A DNA stretch of 64,000 nt. It comes from Hymenobacter guriensis (lineage in GTDB: Bacteria; Bacteroidota; Bacteroidia; Cytophagales; Hymenobacteraceae). The stretch's first letter is position 1. Each line of letters opens with the position of its first letter. Of the stretch, positions 1 through 7,518 are shown piece by piece. The stretch is taken from contig NZ_JADWYK010000007.1 in assembly GCF_015773195.1 (NCBI RefSeq), positions 124,001-188,000 of the forward strand, written 5' to 3'. A program made the position numbers and the translations under genes. The notes under the pieces are model-generated. The model did not search any database and had not been told where the DNA came from. It saw only the letters and a program-made list of their open reading frames with translations.

Positions 1-276
1 CTGTTGCCGGTGCTTCTGCTCGCGACGCCACAGCTTTTTGGAGCCGGTAATAGCCTACCCGCGAATATCAGCTCCTATTTATTCCAGCCAGCGCGAATTT
101 TCCTGAAAAAATTTACAGGCTCCACATTTCTGATTTTGAATAATTTATGCCTTTCTCAGCCCTTCAAAGACCTTTTGAGAAGAAAAAATATAGCCTAAAT
201 TCCGCTGGATGTTTGGTGTAATCAAAAACGCCCCCCATATTTGCAATCCCAAACGGCACGTAGCCACGAAGGAAAC
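1..276. other. Left-edge stretch without a supported gene
   Basis: The first 276 bases hold no gene I can support. They are more AT-rich than the flanking genes. A 64-codon frame is open on the plus strand, but it begins with TTG at the window edge and has no recognisable family. The only clear signal is the tRNA-Val promoter at 212-243. The stretch may be the upstream region of a gene outside the window. Confidence 0.5.
212..243 (+). promoter_or_regulatory. Promoter of tRNA-Val
   Basis: TTTG at 212-215, a 20-nt spacer, then CATATTTG at 236-243, which has one mismatch to the Bacteroidota -7 box TAnnTTTG. It lies about 33 nt upstream of the mature tRNA. Confidence 0.65.
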
Positions 277-354
277 GGGAGATTAGCTCAGCTGGTTCAG
301 AGCATCTGCCTTACAAGCAGAGGGTCACTGGTTCGAACCCAGTATCTCCCACCA
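277..354 (+). tRNA. tRNA-Val (anticodon TAC)
   Basis: The full cloverleaf can be drawn: 7-bp acceptor GGGAGAT with ATCTCCC, D arm with GCTC/GAGC, anticodon stem TCTGC/GCAGA around loop CTTACAA, and T arm with TTCGAAC. The anticodon is TAC, hence valine. The 3' CCA is encoded (352-354), unlike the other three tRNAs in the window. A terminator follows six bases later. Confidence 0.96.
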
Positions 355-359
355 CATCG

Positions 360-399
360 AAAAGCCCCTCAGATTCCTATCTGAGGGGCTTTTGTTTTT
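360..399 (+). terminator. Intrinsic terminator after tRNA-Val
   Basis: A 15-bp perfect stem (360-374 with 379-393) has a 4-nt loop and runs into a T-rich tail at 390-399. Confidence 0.93.
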
Positions 400-537
400 C
401 TCACAGCCCCTGCCGCCTCATAGCCTGCGCCTCAAGTCGGTCATGGCGCTTGCTTCCCGCTGACTGCCCATCGGCAAGTCGGAAGTACGCACCCGCGCCG
501 TAACTTGCCCCTTCCGTACACTTGCGTGCCGTTTCCG

Positions 538-1710
538 ATGCCGTTAATTGAAGTTGTTTCCGCCGAGCAAAAGCGCCTTTTCCGGGACTTTCCCGAGCAG
601 ATCTACCGCGACCATCCGGCCTGGATCCGGCCCATGGACGACGACCTGGAAGCCACTTTCGACCCGGCCCGCAACCCCAACCTGGCCCAGGGCGAAGCTA
701 TTCGGTGGGTGCTCACCAACGCGGCTGGGCAGCCCATTGGGCGGGTAGCTGCCTTCATCAACCCTGCCACCGCCCACACCGACGCCACGCTGCCCACGGG
801 CGGCATGGGCTTCTTCGAGTGCGTGCAGGACCAGGCGGCGGCCAACGAGCTGTTTGAGGCCGCACAAAGCTGGCTGGCTGCCCGCGGGATGCAGGCCATG
901 GACGGGCCTATCAACTTTGGCGAGCGGGACCGGTTCTGGGGCTTGCTGGTGGCGGGCTTTACCGAGCCCAACTACGGCATGTTCTACCACCCGCCCTACT
1001 ATCAACAGCTGTTCGAGAGCTACGGGTTTCAGGTGTATTTCAAGCAGTACACCTGTTACCGCCCGGTTGCGGAGCCGCTGCACGCCAGCTTCCATAAGGC
1101 GGCGGAGCGCTACGCTCAGGAAAAGCCGGAGTTCCGCTTTGCCCACGCCAACCTGCGCGACCTGGAGAAGATGAGCCGCGACTTTCACCACGTGTACAAC
1201 CTGGCCTGGGCCAATCATTCCGGCGTGGTAGCTATGTCACTGGAAAAAGCCCGCGCCCTCGTTCGGCAGATGAAGCCCGTAGTGGATGAGCGCATCGTGT
1301 GGTTTGCCTACCACCAGGATGAGCCCGTGGCCTTTTTCGTGAGCTTGCCCGAGCTGAATCAGATTTTCAAGCACGTGGGCCCGCGCCTTGATGTATGGGG
1401 CAAGCTGAAGTTTGTGTGGGAGCGGTGGCGCTACCAGCGTCGTCAGCCCAAAAAGATGTTCGGCGTAATCTTCGGGGTGGTGCCGGCCTGGCAGGGACAG
1501 GGCGTGGAATCGGCTATGCTAGTACATGCCCAGCAGGCGTTTATCGACGCGGGCTACACCGATATCGAAATGAACTGGATTGGAGACTTCAATCCGCGCA
1601 TGCTGGCCGTGACGCGCTCCATCGGCGCGCGCATCTACAAAACCCACGTCACCTACCGCAAGCTCTTCGACGAAACCCGCCCCTTCGAGCGGTGTCCCAT
1701 CATCCGGTAA
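538..1710 (+). CDS. GNAT-superfamily acyltransferase-like protein
   Basis: A 390-residue protein that resembles the large two-domain GNAT-like proteins of Bacteroidota annotated as N-acetyltransferase or acyl-CoA N-acyltransferase. The middle part carries a conserved-looking stretch (GPINFGERDRFWGLL near residue 130). The C-terminal third has the GNAT-type acyl-CoA loop (VVPAWQGQG, near 320), followed by an MNWIGDFN segment and a C-terminal strand. The ATG at 538 is preferred over an in-frame TTG at 505. The substrate is unknown. The gene faces coaE tail to tail, and the short gap is filled by a word-repeat palindrome. Confidence 0.75.
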   Translation: MPLIEVVSAEQKRLFRDFPEQIYRDHPAWIRPMDDDLEATFDPARNPNLAQGEAIRWVLTNAAGQPIGRVAAFINPATAHTDATLPTGGMGFFECVQDQAAANELFEAAQSWLAARGMQAMDGPINFGERDRFWGLLVAGFTEPNYGMFYHPPYYQQLFESYGFQVYFKQYTCYRPVAEPLHASFHKAAERYAQEKPEFRFAHANLRDLEKMSRDFHHVYNLAWANHSGVVAMSLEKARALVRQMKPVVDERIVWFAYHQDEPVAFFVSLPELNQIFKHVGPRLDVWGKLKFVWERWRYQRRQPKKMFGVIFGVVPAWQGQGVESAMLVHAQQAFIDAGYTDIEMNWIGDFNPRMLAVTRSIGARIYKTHVTYRKLFDETRPFERCPIIR

Positions 1711-1795
1711 TTCTGAATGCTGAATTATGAATTGGCGGCAACGACATACTTACCGAAACCACGGTTGCCGCAGAGCTACTCTCTTAATTCAGAAT
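1709..1795. repeat. Word-repeat palindrome between GNAT gene and coaE
   Basis: The left arm starts at the stop codon of the GNAT gene and consists of three 7-nt words, TGAATGC, TGAATTA and TGAATTG (1714-1734). An inner stem GCGGCAAC/GTTGCCGC pairs 1735-1742 with 1764-1771. The right arm (1782-1795) pairs with the left arm if one 7-nt word is skipped. It lies inside the last codons of coaE. Confidence 0.75.
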
Positions 1796-2377
1796 GATCT
1801 GATGTAACTTCAGTACCTGCGGGAGCACCAGATGCTGGTCGTCGTTGTGGATGATGAAATCGGCGCGCTGCAGCTTTTCCTCCTCGCTGAGCTGCTTGCC
1901 CATGATGCTCACAATGTCGTCGGCCGTACGGTGCGGGTCGCGTAGCAGCACGCGGGCATGGCGCACCGTCTCGGGAGCAAATACCGTGATGATCCGGTCG
2001 AGCTGCTTGTACGCTCCTGATTCGTAGAGCAAAGCGGCTTCTTTCAGAATGTAGGGCTTGCCCAGCTGCGCCTGTCCCTCAGACCACTCGGCAAAGTCGC
2101 GGCCCACGTGCGGATGTACTAGGCCGTTGAGCTTGGCCAGCTGAGCGGGGTCGTTGAAGGCCAGGCGCGCCAGATAAGGCCGGTCCAGCTGACCGTCTGC
2201 CCCAAATACAGCTGTCCCAAAGGCGGCTACCAGCTCCTGGCGCAGGGCCGTATCGTGGGCCATTACCCACTTGGCGCGGGCATCCGAGTCGTAGACTGGC
2301 ACTCCCAGCACCTGAAATACTCGGCACACCACGCTTTTGCCCGAGCCAATACCGCCCGTGATTCCGATACGCAGCAT
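1784..2377 (-). CDS. coaE: Dephospho-CoA kinase
   Basis: CoaE phosphorylates the 3' hydroxyl of dephospho-CoA with ATP, the last step of coenzyme A synthesis in the cytoplasm. The 197-residue protein begins MLRIGITGGIGSGKS, with the P-loop at residues 8-15, and the YDSD segment near residue 30 fits the family. The ATG at 2377 is chosen because upstream in-frame codons add a non-conserved tail that overlaps ybbR. The gene follows ybbR by 10 bases and is the last gene of the leftward operon. Its final codons (I-L-N-stop) are formed by the arm of the 1709-1795 palindrome. Confidence 0.95.
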   Translation of the reverse strand: MLRIGITGGIGSGKSVVCRVFQVLGVPVYDSDARAKWVMAHDTALRQELVAAFGTAVFGADGQLDRPYLARLAFNDPAQLAKLNGLVHPHVGRDFAEWSEGQAQLGKPYILKEAALLYESGAYKQLDRIITVFAPETVRHARVLLRDPHRTADDIVSIMGKQLSEEEKLQRADFIIHNDDQHLVLPQVLKLHQIILN

Positions 2378-2387
2378 ACGAGGCAGG

Positions 2388-3365
2388 TTAGTGGCGGGGA
2401 GAATAGCGGGACAACGAAACACGCACCAGCGGCGTGAGCAGCCGCGCCCCGCGCACGGGTGGCTGCGTAGGCATCAGCAGCGGCTGCAAAGTAGAGTCAG
2501 CCACGTGGAGCTGGCCGAAGTCGAGCAGGGCGCGCACCTGCTTGAGGTCGAGGTGGGCCGTGTCTTCGGCAAAGCTCTGCACTTCCACCCGCAGCATCAC
2601 GGGCCGGATGGTGTAGGGCTGGCCCACCGGGAAGTTGTGCAACGCCGGCATCACCGAAATAACCTGACTCACCAGCGGCCGAGGCTGCAAGCGCACTTTC
2701 ACGTTTTGCACGTCAGTATTCACCAGGTTAGGCCCGCCGATGGGCACCCGGATACTGCCGCTGCTGCTACCCGCCGGCGCCTGCGGCAAATGCACTAGGT
2801 ACGGGCTGGCCAGGCGGGCAATTACCTGCGAAGGCCCCCGGAACGTGATGCTGTCGGGCTCGAAGCGGGCGACGAAGGGCAGGGCCGCCCCATCGGCCGA
2901 AGGACTGAGCATAAGCGGCAGACGGCGCGTCACCAGTCGATCGAACTCTACAAAGATGGTGTCCGTCAGCACATAATTCAGCTGCAGGCCTTCCATAGCG
3001 GCCAGCAGCGCCGGGCGCATCTGCAGGCCGGCCACGTAGCGCGTGCCAGGCAGCCGCTCCAGCTGAATCTCGGCGGGGCGCACGTCCAGCATCAGGGAGC
3101 GGCGCAGTAGCTTCCAGCCGCGGCCAGTTACGTTCACGGCTACTTCGCGGGGCAGGGGTTGCACGGGCACGTAGCGCCGGGCGTCGTAGCGCCACTCCAG
3201 CGGGTAGGTGATGCGCGTGGTGTAGACTTTATTGAGGGCGTTGAGCAGCCAGAACGTGGATGCCGCCAGAAAACACGCCGTTATGGCCCGCCAATAGCTG
3301 CGCTCCTGCCCGGAAAACGGGCTGATAAACCAGCGGGCGATATTTCGGGCGTTCATCAGCGACAC
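2388..3365 (-). CDS. YbbR-like domain protein
   Basis: A 325-residue membrane-anchored protein with one N-terminal transmembrane segment (about residues 25-45, AITACFLAASTFWLLNAL), followed by extracytoplasmic beta-rich repeats of the YbbR type. Firmicute YbbR (CdaR) regulates the c-di-AMP cyclase CdaA. No cyclase gene is nearby here, so that role is not supported. The order yajC-ybbR-coaE is a usual Bacteroidota arrangement. An alternative start three codons in (3356) is equally possible. Confidence 0.82.
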   Translation of the reverse strand: MSLMNARNIARWFISPFSGQERSYWRAITACFLAASTFWLLNALNKVYTTRITYPLEWRYDARRYVPVQPLPREVAVNVTGRGWKLLRRSLMLDVRPAEIQLERLPGTRYVAGLQMRPALLAAMEGLQLNYVLTDTIFVEFDRLVTRRLPLMLSPSADGAALPFVARFEPDSITFRGPSQVIARLASPYLVHLPQAPAGSSSGSIRVPIGGPNLVNTDVQNVKVRLQPRPLVSQVISVMPALHNFPVGQPYTIRPVMLRVEVQSFAEDTAHLDLKQVRALLDFGQLHVADSTLQPLLMPTQPPVRGARLLTPLVRVSLSRYSPRH

Positions 3366-3386
3366 ATCCGGCGGAGCTTGGCGAGG

Positions 3387-3725
3387 TTAGGCAGCAGGCT
3401 CCGTGGTGGCAGCAGCGGCCGGCGCAGCGGGTGTACCAGCCTGCCGGGCCACGGCCGAGCGGTCGAAGCGCAGGCGGATGCCCCGCTCCACTTCCAGCAC
3501 CACAGTTTCGGGCGTCACGTCTATCACTTTGCCGTGCAGGCCGCCAATGGTTACCACATTGGTGCCTTTGGCAATGCTTTCCCGGAATTTCTTGGCTTCG
3601 CTGGCCCGGCGCTGCTGCGGCCGGATCATGAAGAAGTACACAATCAGACCGATAACGACCGGAAACAGCAGGGAGGTGTAGTTTTCACCGGCCGGGGCGG
3701 CCTGCAACAGAAGCGTCAGGAACAT
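3387..3725 (-). CDS. yajC: Preprotein translocase subunit YajC
   Basis: YajC is a small inner-membrane partner of SecDF and SecYEG in protein export. The 112-residue protein has a single transmembrane helix near residues 18-36 ending in MIRPQQRR, the family hallmark, followed by the SH3-like cytoplasmic part (GTNVVTIGGLHGKV) and an Ala/Pro-rich tail. The start at 3725 is chosen because the longer frame upstream is translated word-repeat palindrome. It is 21 nt upstream of ybbR in the same operon. Confidence 0.95.
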   Translation of the reverse strand: MFLTLLLQAAPAGENYTSLLFPVVIGLIVYFFMIRPQQRRASEAKKFRESIAKGTNVVTIGGLHGKVIDVTPETVVLEVERGIRLRFDRSAVARQAGTPAAPAAAATTEPAA

Positions 3726-3729
3726 GGAA

Positions 3730-3869
3730 AAGGGAATGTGATAAATGTGCAGAAATGTGAGAAATGTGGTGGGAATGTGAAAATGAAGTGGAACTGTGGT
3801 TGGTGCGGTCAAAACAACTCCAACCTAGTTACCCACATTCATTCACATTCCCACCACATTTCTCACATT
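3730..3869. repeat. Word-repeat palindrome between DUF1573 gene and yajC
   Basis: The arms at 3754-3781 and 3842-3869 are perfect inverted copies over 28 bp, separated by a 60-nt loop. Each arm is built from roughly 9-nt units around the core AATGTG, and further units extend left to about 3735. There is no T tract. It lies just upstream of the yajC start. Confidence 0.88.
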
Positions 3870-3880
3870 ATCAGGAACCG

Positions 3881-4408
3881 CTACTGCCGTACCGGGCCAG
3901 CCGTGCCGTCGGGCAGGATGTTGGTTTTGATGGCAATTTTGTTGACGCTGGGCTGGGTGTTGGCCTGGATGGAAATTTCCTTGTGCTGCACGCCCGATTT
4001 GCCCTGGCTGTTGAATTGCACCTCGATGGTGCCTTTTCCGCCGGGCTGAATGGGGTCCTTGGTCCAGTTGGGCGTGGTGCAGCCACAGCTGGCCACCGCG
4101 TTGCTGATCAGCAGCGGCGACTTGCCGGTGTTGGTAAACGAGAACGTGTGGTTTACTACCGCGCCGGGCTTGATGTCGCCAAAGTCGAACTCCGTTTCGG
4201 TGAAGGTCATCACCGGGGCATTAGGGTTCGGCGTCTCCGATTCCTCCGTGGCGTTGGGGTTGTCCACGGTGGGGTTAGCCACGTCGGCGGCAGCAGTTGC
4301 GGCGGCATTCATGCCTTCCGTGCCTTCGGCAGAAGCTTTGTCGCGGTTGCAGGCGCCCACAAACAGGCCAGCCGACAGCAACAGCGCAGAAAACAGCGTA
4401 CGTTTCAT
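3881..4408 (-). CDS. DUF1573 lipoprotein
   Basis: A 175-residue predicted lipoprotein. The signal peptide starts MKRTLFSALLLSAG and ends in a lipobox (LFVGAC, Cys near residue 20). A low-complexity Ala/Asn/Thr linker is followed by an immunoglobulin-like DUF1573 domain (FDFGDIKPGAVVNHTFSFTN, then ASCGCTTP). The family is abundant in Bacteroidota, its function is unknown and it probably acts in the periplasm. The ATG at 4408 is supported by the signal peptide and by the promoter at 4463-4491. Confidence 0.9.
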   Translation of the reverse strand: MKRTLFSALLLSAGLFVGACNRDKASAEGTEGMNAAATAAADVANPTVDNPNATEESETPNPNAPVMTFTETEFDFGDIKPGAVVNHTFSFTNTGKSPLLISNAVASCGCTTPNWTKDPIQPGGKGTIEVQFNSQGKSGVQHKEISIQANTQPSVNKIAIKTNILPDGTAGPVRQ

Positions 4409-4462
4409 AAAACAAGCAAAGTGAAAGCGGGCCAGCTGTGCGCGGCCCGACAGGTTTGAAAT

Positions 4463-4491
4463 CAAATGTACGGCTTGCCGGCCGAAAACAA
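4463..4491 (-). promoter_or_regulatory. Promoter of DUF1573 gene
   Basis: Read on the minus strand: TTG at 4491-4489, an 18-nt spacer, and TACATTTG at 4470-4463, an exact match to TAnnTTTG. The predicted leader is about 50 nt. Confidence 0.75.
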
Positions 4492-4628
4492 GTTGCCCGT
4501 TTTCAGTTGCCGGTTGTTCTTAATCAGTTATCAGACCAAACACCCAAAAACGAGTTGTCAGTTGCTCCTTGCCGGTTGCCAGGCTGCCCAACAGGCACGC
4601 CGACTACCGACAACAAGCAACTGACAAC
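4491..4628. repeat. Word-repeat region with inverted arms between idh and DUF1573
   Basis: Tandem 7-nt words such as AGTTGCC, AGTTGTC, AGTTGCT and GGTTGCC run through 4491-4580. A 12-bp perfect inverted match GTTGTCAGTTGC pairs 4554-4565 with 4617-4628. It separates the isocitrate dehydrogenase stop codon from the DUF1573 promoter. Confidence 0.72.
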
Positions 4629-4649
4629 AGCAAATTACTATGCTACCGC

Positions 4650-5654
4650 TTACTTACCGAGGTTGTCGATAATGGCCTGGGCAAACTCGCTGGTGGAGGC
4701 TTTACCACCCAGGTCTCCGGTGCATTTCTCTTTGTCTTTCAGGGTGAGCTCCAGGGCTTTTTCCAGCTTGTCGGCGTGCTCATGCTCGCCAATGTGGTGC
4801 AGCATCATCAACGCCGAGCGCAGCAGGGCCGTAGGGTTGGCTTTGCCCTGGCCGGCAATGTCGGGGGCCGAACCGTGGACGGCTTCAAAAATGGCCATGT
4901 CGTCGCCGATGTTGGCGCCGGCTACTACGCCCAGACCGCCTACCAGGCCGGCGCACAGGTCGGAGAGGATGTCGCCAAATAGGTTGGTCGTCACCACCAC
5001 GTCAAACTGCTCGGGCTTGTTTACCAGCTGCATGCACATGTTGTCGATGATCTTGTCCTCGAAGATGATGTGCGGAAACTCGTTGGCGGCTTCTTTGCCG
5101 GCGTTGAGCATCAGCGTGCCGGCCATTTTCAGGATGTTGGCTTTGTGGGCCAACGTCACCTTCTTGCGGCCGTGCTTGGCGGCGTAGGCAAAGGCGGCGC
5201 GGCAGATTTTGCGGGAGCCTTCCTTGGTGATGCGGTTAAACGAGTCGGCAATGCCCAGCCGCTCGTCGTACACTTCCAGGCCGGAATATAGGCCCTCGGT
5301 GTTTTCGCGGAACAGCACCAGATCGATGCCTTCGTAGCGCGTTTTGATGCCATCCGTGGTTTTGGAGGGGCGCACGTTTTGGTACAGGTCGTACTTCTGG
5401 CGCAGCGTCACGTTAATGCTGCGGAAACCCTTACCCACCGGCGTGGTGATGGGGCCTTTCAGAGCCACCCGGTTTTTCTCCAGCGAAGTCAGCAAGGCCT
5501 GCGGAATCAATTCGCCCGACTGGTCGAAGGTCGTCTGACCGGCGTTCTGCTCTTCCCACTGTACGGGCACCTGGGCCGCCGCAAAAATGTCCGTTACCGC
5601 TTTGGTGATTTCCGGCCCAATGCCGTCGCCGGGAATAAGGGTGATGATATGCAT
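4650..5654 (-). CDS. NAD-dependent isocitrate dehydrogenase
   Basis: Catalyses oxidative decarboxylation of isocitrate to 2-oxoglutarate in the TCA cycle. The 334-residue protein starts [15 protein letters not shown], the family N terminus. The [18 protein letters not shown] stretch near residue 80 resembles IDH3-type enzymes rather than isopropylmalate dehydrogenase. [16 protein letters not shown] and the metal-binding DILSD segment are present, as is the nucleotide-binding HGSAPDIAG. Isopropylmalate or tartrate dehydrogenase is a less likely alternative. Word-repeat palindromes lie on both sides. Confidence 0.88.
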   Translation of the reverse strand: MHIITLIPGDGIGPEITKAVTDIFAAAQVPVQWEEQNAGQTTFDQSGELIPQALLTSLEKNRVALKGPITTPVGKGFRSINVTLRQKYDLYQNVRPSKTTDGIKTRYEGIDLVLFRENTEGLYSGLEVYDERLGIADSFNRITKEGSRKICRAAFAYAAKHGRKKVTLAHKANILKMAGTLMLNAGKEAANEFPHIIFEDKIIDNMCMQLVNKPEQFDVVVTTNLFGDILSDLCAGLVGGLGVVAGANIGDDMAIFEAVHGSAPDIAGQGKANPTALLRSALMMLHHIGEHEHADKLEKALELTLKDKEKCTGDLGGKASTSEFAQAIIDNLGK

Positions 5655-5670
5655 CTTGGTATGAATGAGT

Positions 5671-5772
5671 GAAAAATGTGCGGAATGTGAAAAATGTGCG
5701 GAATGTGCTGCCAGAAGGATAATTCACCTTCTAGCTCATTCCAGCACATTTTTCACATTCCAAACATTTCCA
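5671..5772. repeat. Word-repeat palindrome between ytxH and idh
   Basis: 9-nt units around AATGTG (for example AATGTGCGG and AATGTGAAA) fill 5674-5707. The 18-bp perfect core pairs 5682-5699 with 5744-5761, and less perfect pairing extends on both sides. There is no T tract. It uses nearly the same word as 3730-3869 and 10705-10794. Confidence 0.85.
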
Positions 5773-5774
5773 GG

Positions 5775-6089
5775 TTACAGCGTGGAGCGCCGGGAGTTGA
5801 TTTGGTTGATGAGCTGATCAACGTCGCCGAGCAGCTGCTCGGCCTTGTCCTTGGCATCCCGAATCACGCGCTGGCCTTCCGACTTGGCCGAGGACGGCGC
5901 TACATCGGTGCGGCTGGTCACGAGGCTTTCGGTGAGGTCGGCCAGGGTTTCGCGGTATTTTTCCAGCTGATAGCTCAGCCAGCTGCGCGTTTCGCGGCCT
6001 TTTTCGGGGGCGTACAAGATGCCTAGCACGGCCCCAGTGAGGGCGCCGCCAGCAAAGCAGAGAAGACCGGTAGTGGTTTTGCTACCCAT
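5775..6089 (-). CDS. YtxH-domain membrane-associated protein
   Basis: A 104-residue protein with an N-terminal hydrophobic segment (LLCFAGGALTGAVLGILYAP, residues 9-28), then the GRETR signature of YtxH proteins and a helical, charged remainder likely to form a coiled coil. YtxH homologues are linked to general stress in Bacillus; the role here is unknown. The gene ends only a few bases before the 5671-5772 palindrome. Confidence 0.85.
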   Translation of the reverse strand: MGSKTTTGLLCFAGGALTGAVLGILYAPEKGRETRSWLSYQLEKYRETLADLTESLVTSRTDVAPSSAKSEGQRVIRDAKDKAEQLLGDVDQLINQINSRRSTL

Positions 6090-6219
6090 AGTTGCGGAAG
6101 ATGAGTACAGAGGTGGGAAAGAGAACAGGTGGTACTACGCAAAACTCGGCGTTTGGGTACCTGCCGGATGAAGTATTGGGGGTGAATATAGACAACAAGC
6201 CATACTCTCCCCTATTCCG

Positions 6220-7404
6220 CTACTGATTATCCAGCAGCCCGCGGCCCGACTTGCGGATGGCGCCGCTGGCCGTCAGATCCTGGGCCAGCTTGTCCAGAAT
6301 ACCGTTCACGAACTGCTTGCTCTTGGGCGTGCTGTAGAGCTTGCTGATTTCGATGTACTCGTTGATGGTCACCTTCACCGGAATAGCCCGGAACAGGTGC
6401 ATTTCACACAGGGCCATCTTCAGGATAATCTTGTCGATGAGGGCCACGCGCTCCACGTCCCAGTTCTGCACCGATTCGGCAATGAGCTTTTCGTATTTGG
6501 CGTCGTCGTCCAGCGTCTGCTTGTAGAGGCTTTCGGCAAATTCCTTGTCGTCCTGCCAGTTAGCGGAAAGCGACATGAGCTCCAGCTCGTCGGTGGCGGC
6601 TTCGTCCAGCATCTTCACCGTTTTCAGCACCAGGCTTTTCACGATGGGCCGGTTTTCCTCCCAGTTCAGGTCGTCTTCCTCCAGGAAGGTGGGCAGGGCA
6701 GTGCCTTTAAACACGTATTCCTTGAAGAGGTACTTCAGGATTTCCTGGTCGGCGGCGTAGTCACCGGCCGGGGAAGCCAGGTAGCTGTGCACCTCGGCAT
6801 CGGCCCGGATTTCGTTGCGCCAGGCTTCGCGCAGGGCTTCCATTTCCTCCTGCCCGCTCCAGTCCATGCGCCGGCGGATGGTCAGGTCCTGCAGTTGCTT
6901 GTTGTCGGCCAGTTTCTGGAACACCGGGTTTTCCTCCAGGCGGGTCGTATCGAGGCGGGCTTCCTTGGGGGCAGTGTAGCGCCGCGACTCCCGGCTTTTC
7001 TCTTCCTCAAACACCTGCAGCAGCGCCGAGGGCACGTTCAGCAGGTGAATGTACTGGTCGTGGATGCTCTCAGCCGCGTGCACCAGCTGGCCGCCGTAGA
7101 AGGTGGCGTCCTTGGCTTTGCTTTTCTGGTAAAACTTGATGGCCTCGCTCACCGCGTCGTTCACGTCCTTGTCGTCGGTGGCTTCGGGCTCCTCGCCGGT
7201 CTTATACCACTCCCGGAACTGCACCTCCGCCAGCTTGCGCTGGCCCTGCAGCACGCGGCGGTCCTGGGGCTCGGGCGATGTCAGATCGGGCGCGAAGTCA
7301 TCCGCAAAGCGGTCAATTGCCAAAAGCATATCCGAGCCCTCGGCCTGATGGTAGGCGTACAGGGCCTGCATGACCTTGATGCGGAGCGTGCGACGGTTGA
7401 GCAT
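6220..7404 (-). CDS. nusB: Transcription antitermination factor NusB with long N-terminal extension
   Basis: The C-terminal ~130 residues form the NusB domain (VERVALIDKIILKMALCEM, then IPVKVTINEYIEISKLYSTPKSKQFVNGILD), which binds boxA RNA with NusE/S10 in rRNA antitermination. The protein has 394 residues, against about 140 in E. coli. Residues 1-20 (MLNRRTLRIKVMQALYAYHQ) also look NusB-like, so the extra ~250 residues are an insert between the first helix and the rest. This long form is usual in Bacteroidota. Confidence 0.92.
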   Translation of the reverse strand: MLNRRTLRIKVMQALYAYHQAEGSDMLLAIDRFADDFAPDLTSPEPQDRRVLQGQRKLAEVQFREWYKTGEEPEATDDKDVNDAVSEAIKFYQKSKAKDATFYGGQLVHAAESIHDQYIHLLNVPSALLQVFEEEKSRESRRYTAPKEARLDTTRLEENPVFQKLADNKQLQDLTIRRRMDWSGQEEMEALREAWRNEIRADAEVHSYLASPAGDYAADQEILKYLFKEYVFKGTALPTFLEEDDLNWEENRPIVKSLVLKTVKMLDEAATDELELMSLSANWQDDKEFAESLYKQTLDDDAKYEKLIAESVQNWDVERVALIDKIILKMALCEMHLFRAIPVKVTINEYIEISKLYSTPKSKQFVNGILDKLAQDLTASGAIRKSGRGLLDNQ

Positions 7405-7410
7405 GGGTTA

Positions 7411-7514
7411 TTGGGGTCTTAGGGTCTTGGGGGATTGGGGGCTTGGTTATCGTTCGGCTTCATTCAAACTTCTGAACAAAACCCAAGTCCCAAATCCCCA
7501 AAACCCTAAGTTCC
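7411..7514. repeat. Word-repeat palindrome between leucine-type dehydrogenase and nusB
   Basis: 8-nt words TTGGGGTC, TTAGGGTC, TTGGGGGA and TTGGGGGC follow each other at 7411-7442. The right arm (about 7477-7514) is the inverted copy with a few substitutions. It lies directly upstream of the nusB start codon. Confidence 0.78.
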
Positions 7515-7518
7515 TCTT

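Noticed and set aside
4..198. Open frame of 64 codons at the left edge
   Set aside because: It begins with TTG, has no family resemblance and lies in AT-rich sequence just upstream of a tRNA promoter.
2388..3365. c-di-AMP regulation through YbbR
   Set aside because: No CdaA cyclase gene is in the window; the neighbours are yajC and coaE, so the Firmicute role cannot be transferred.
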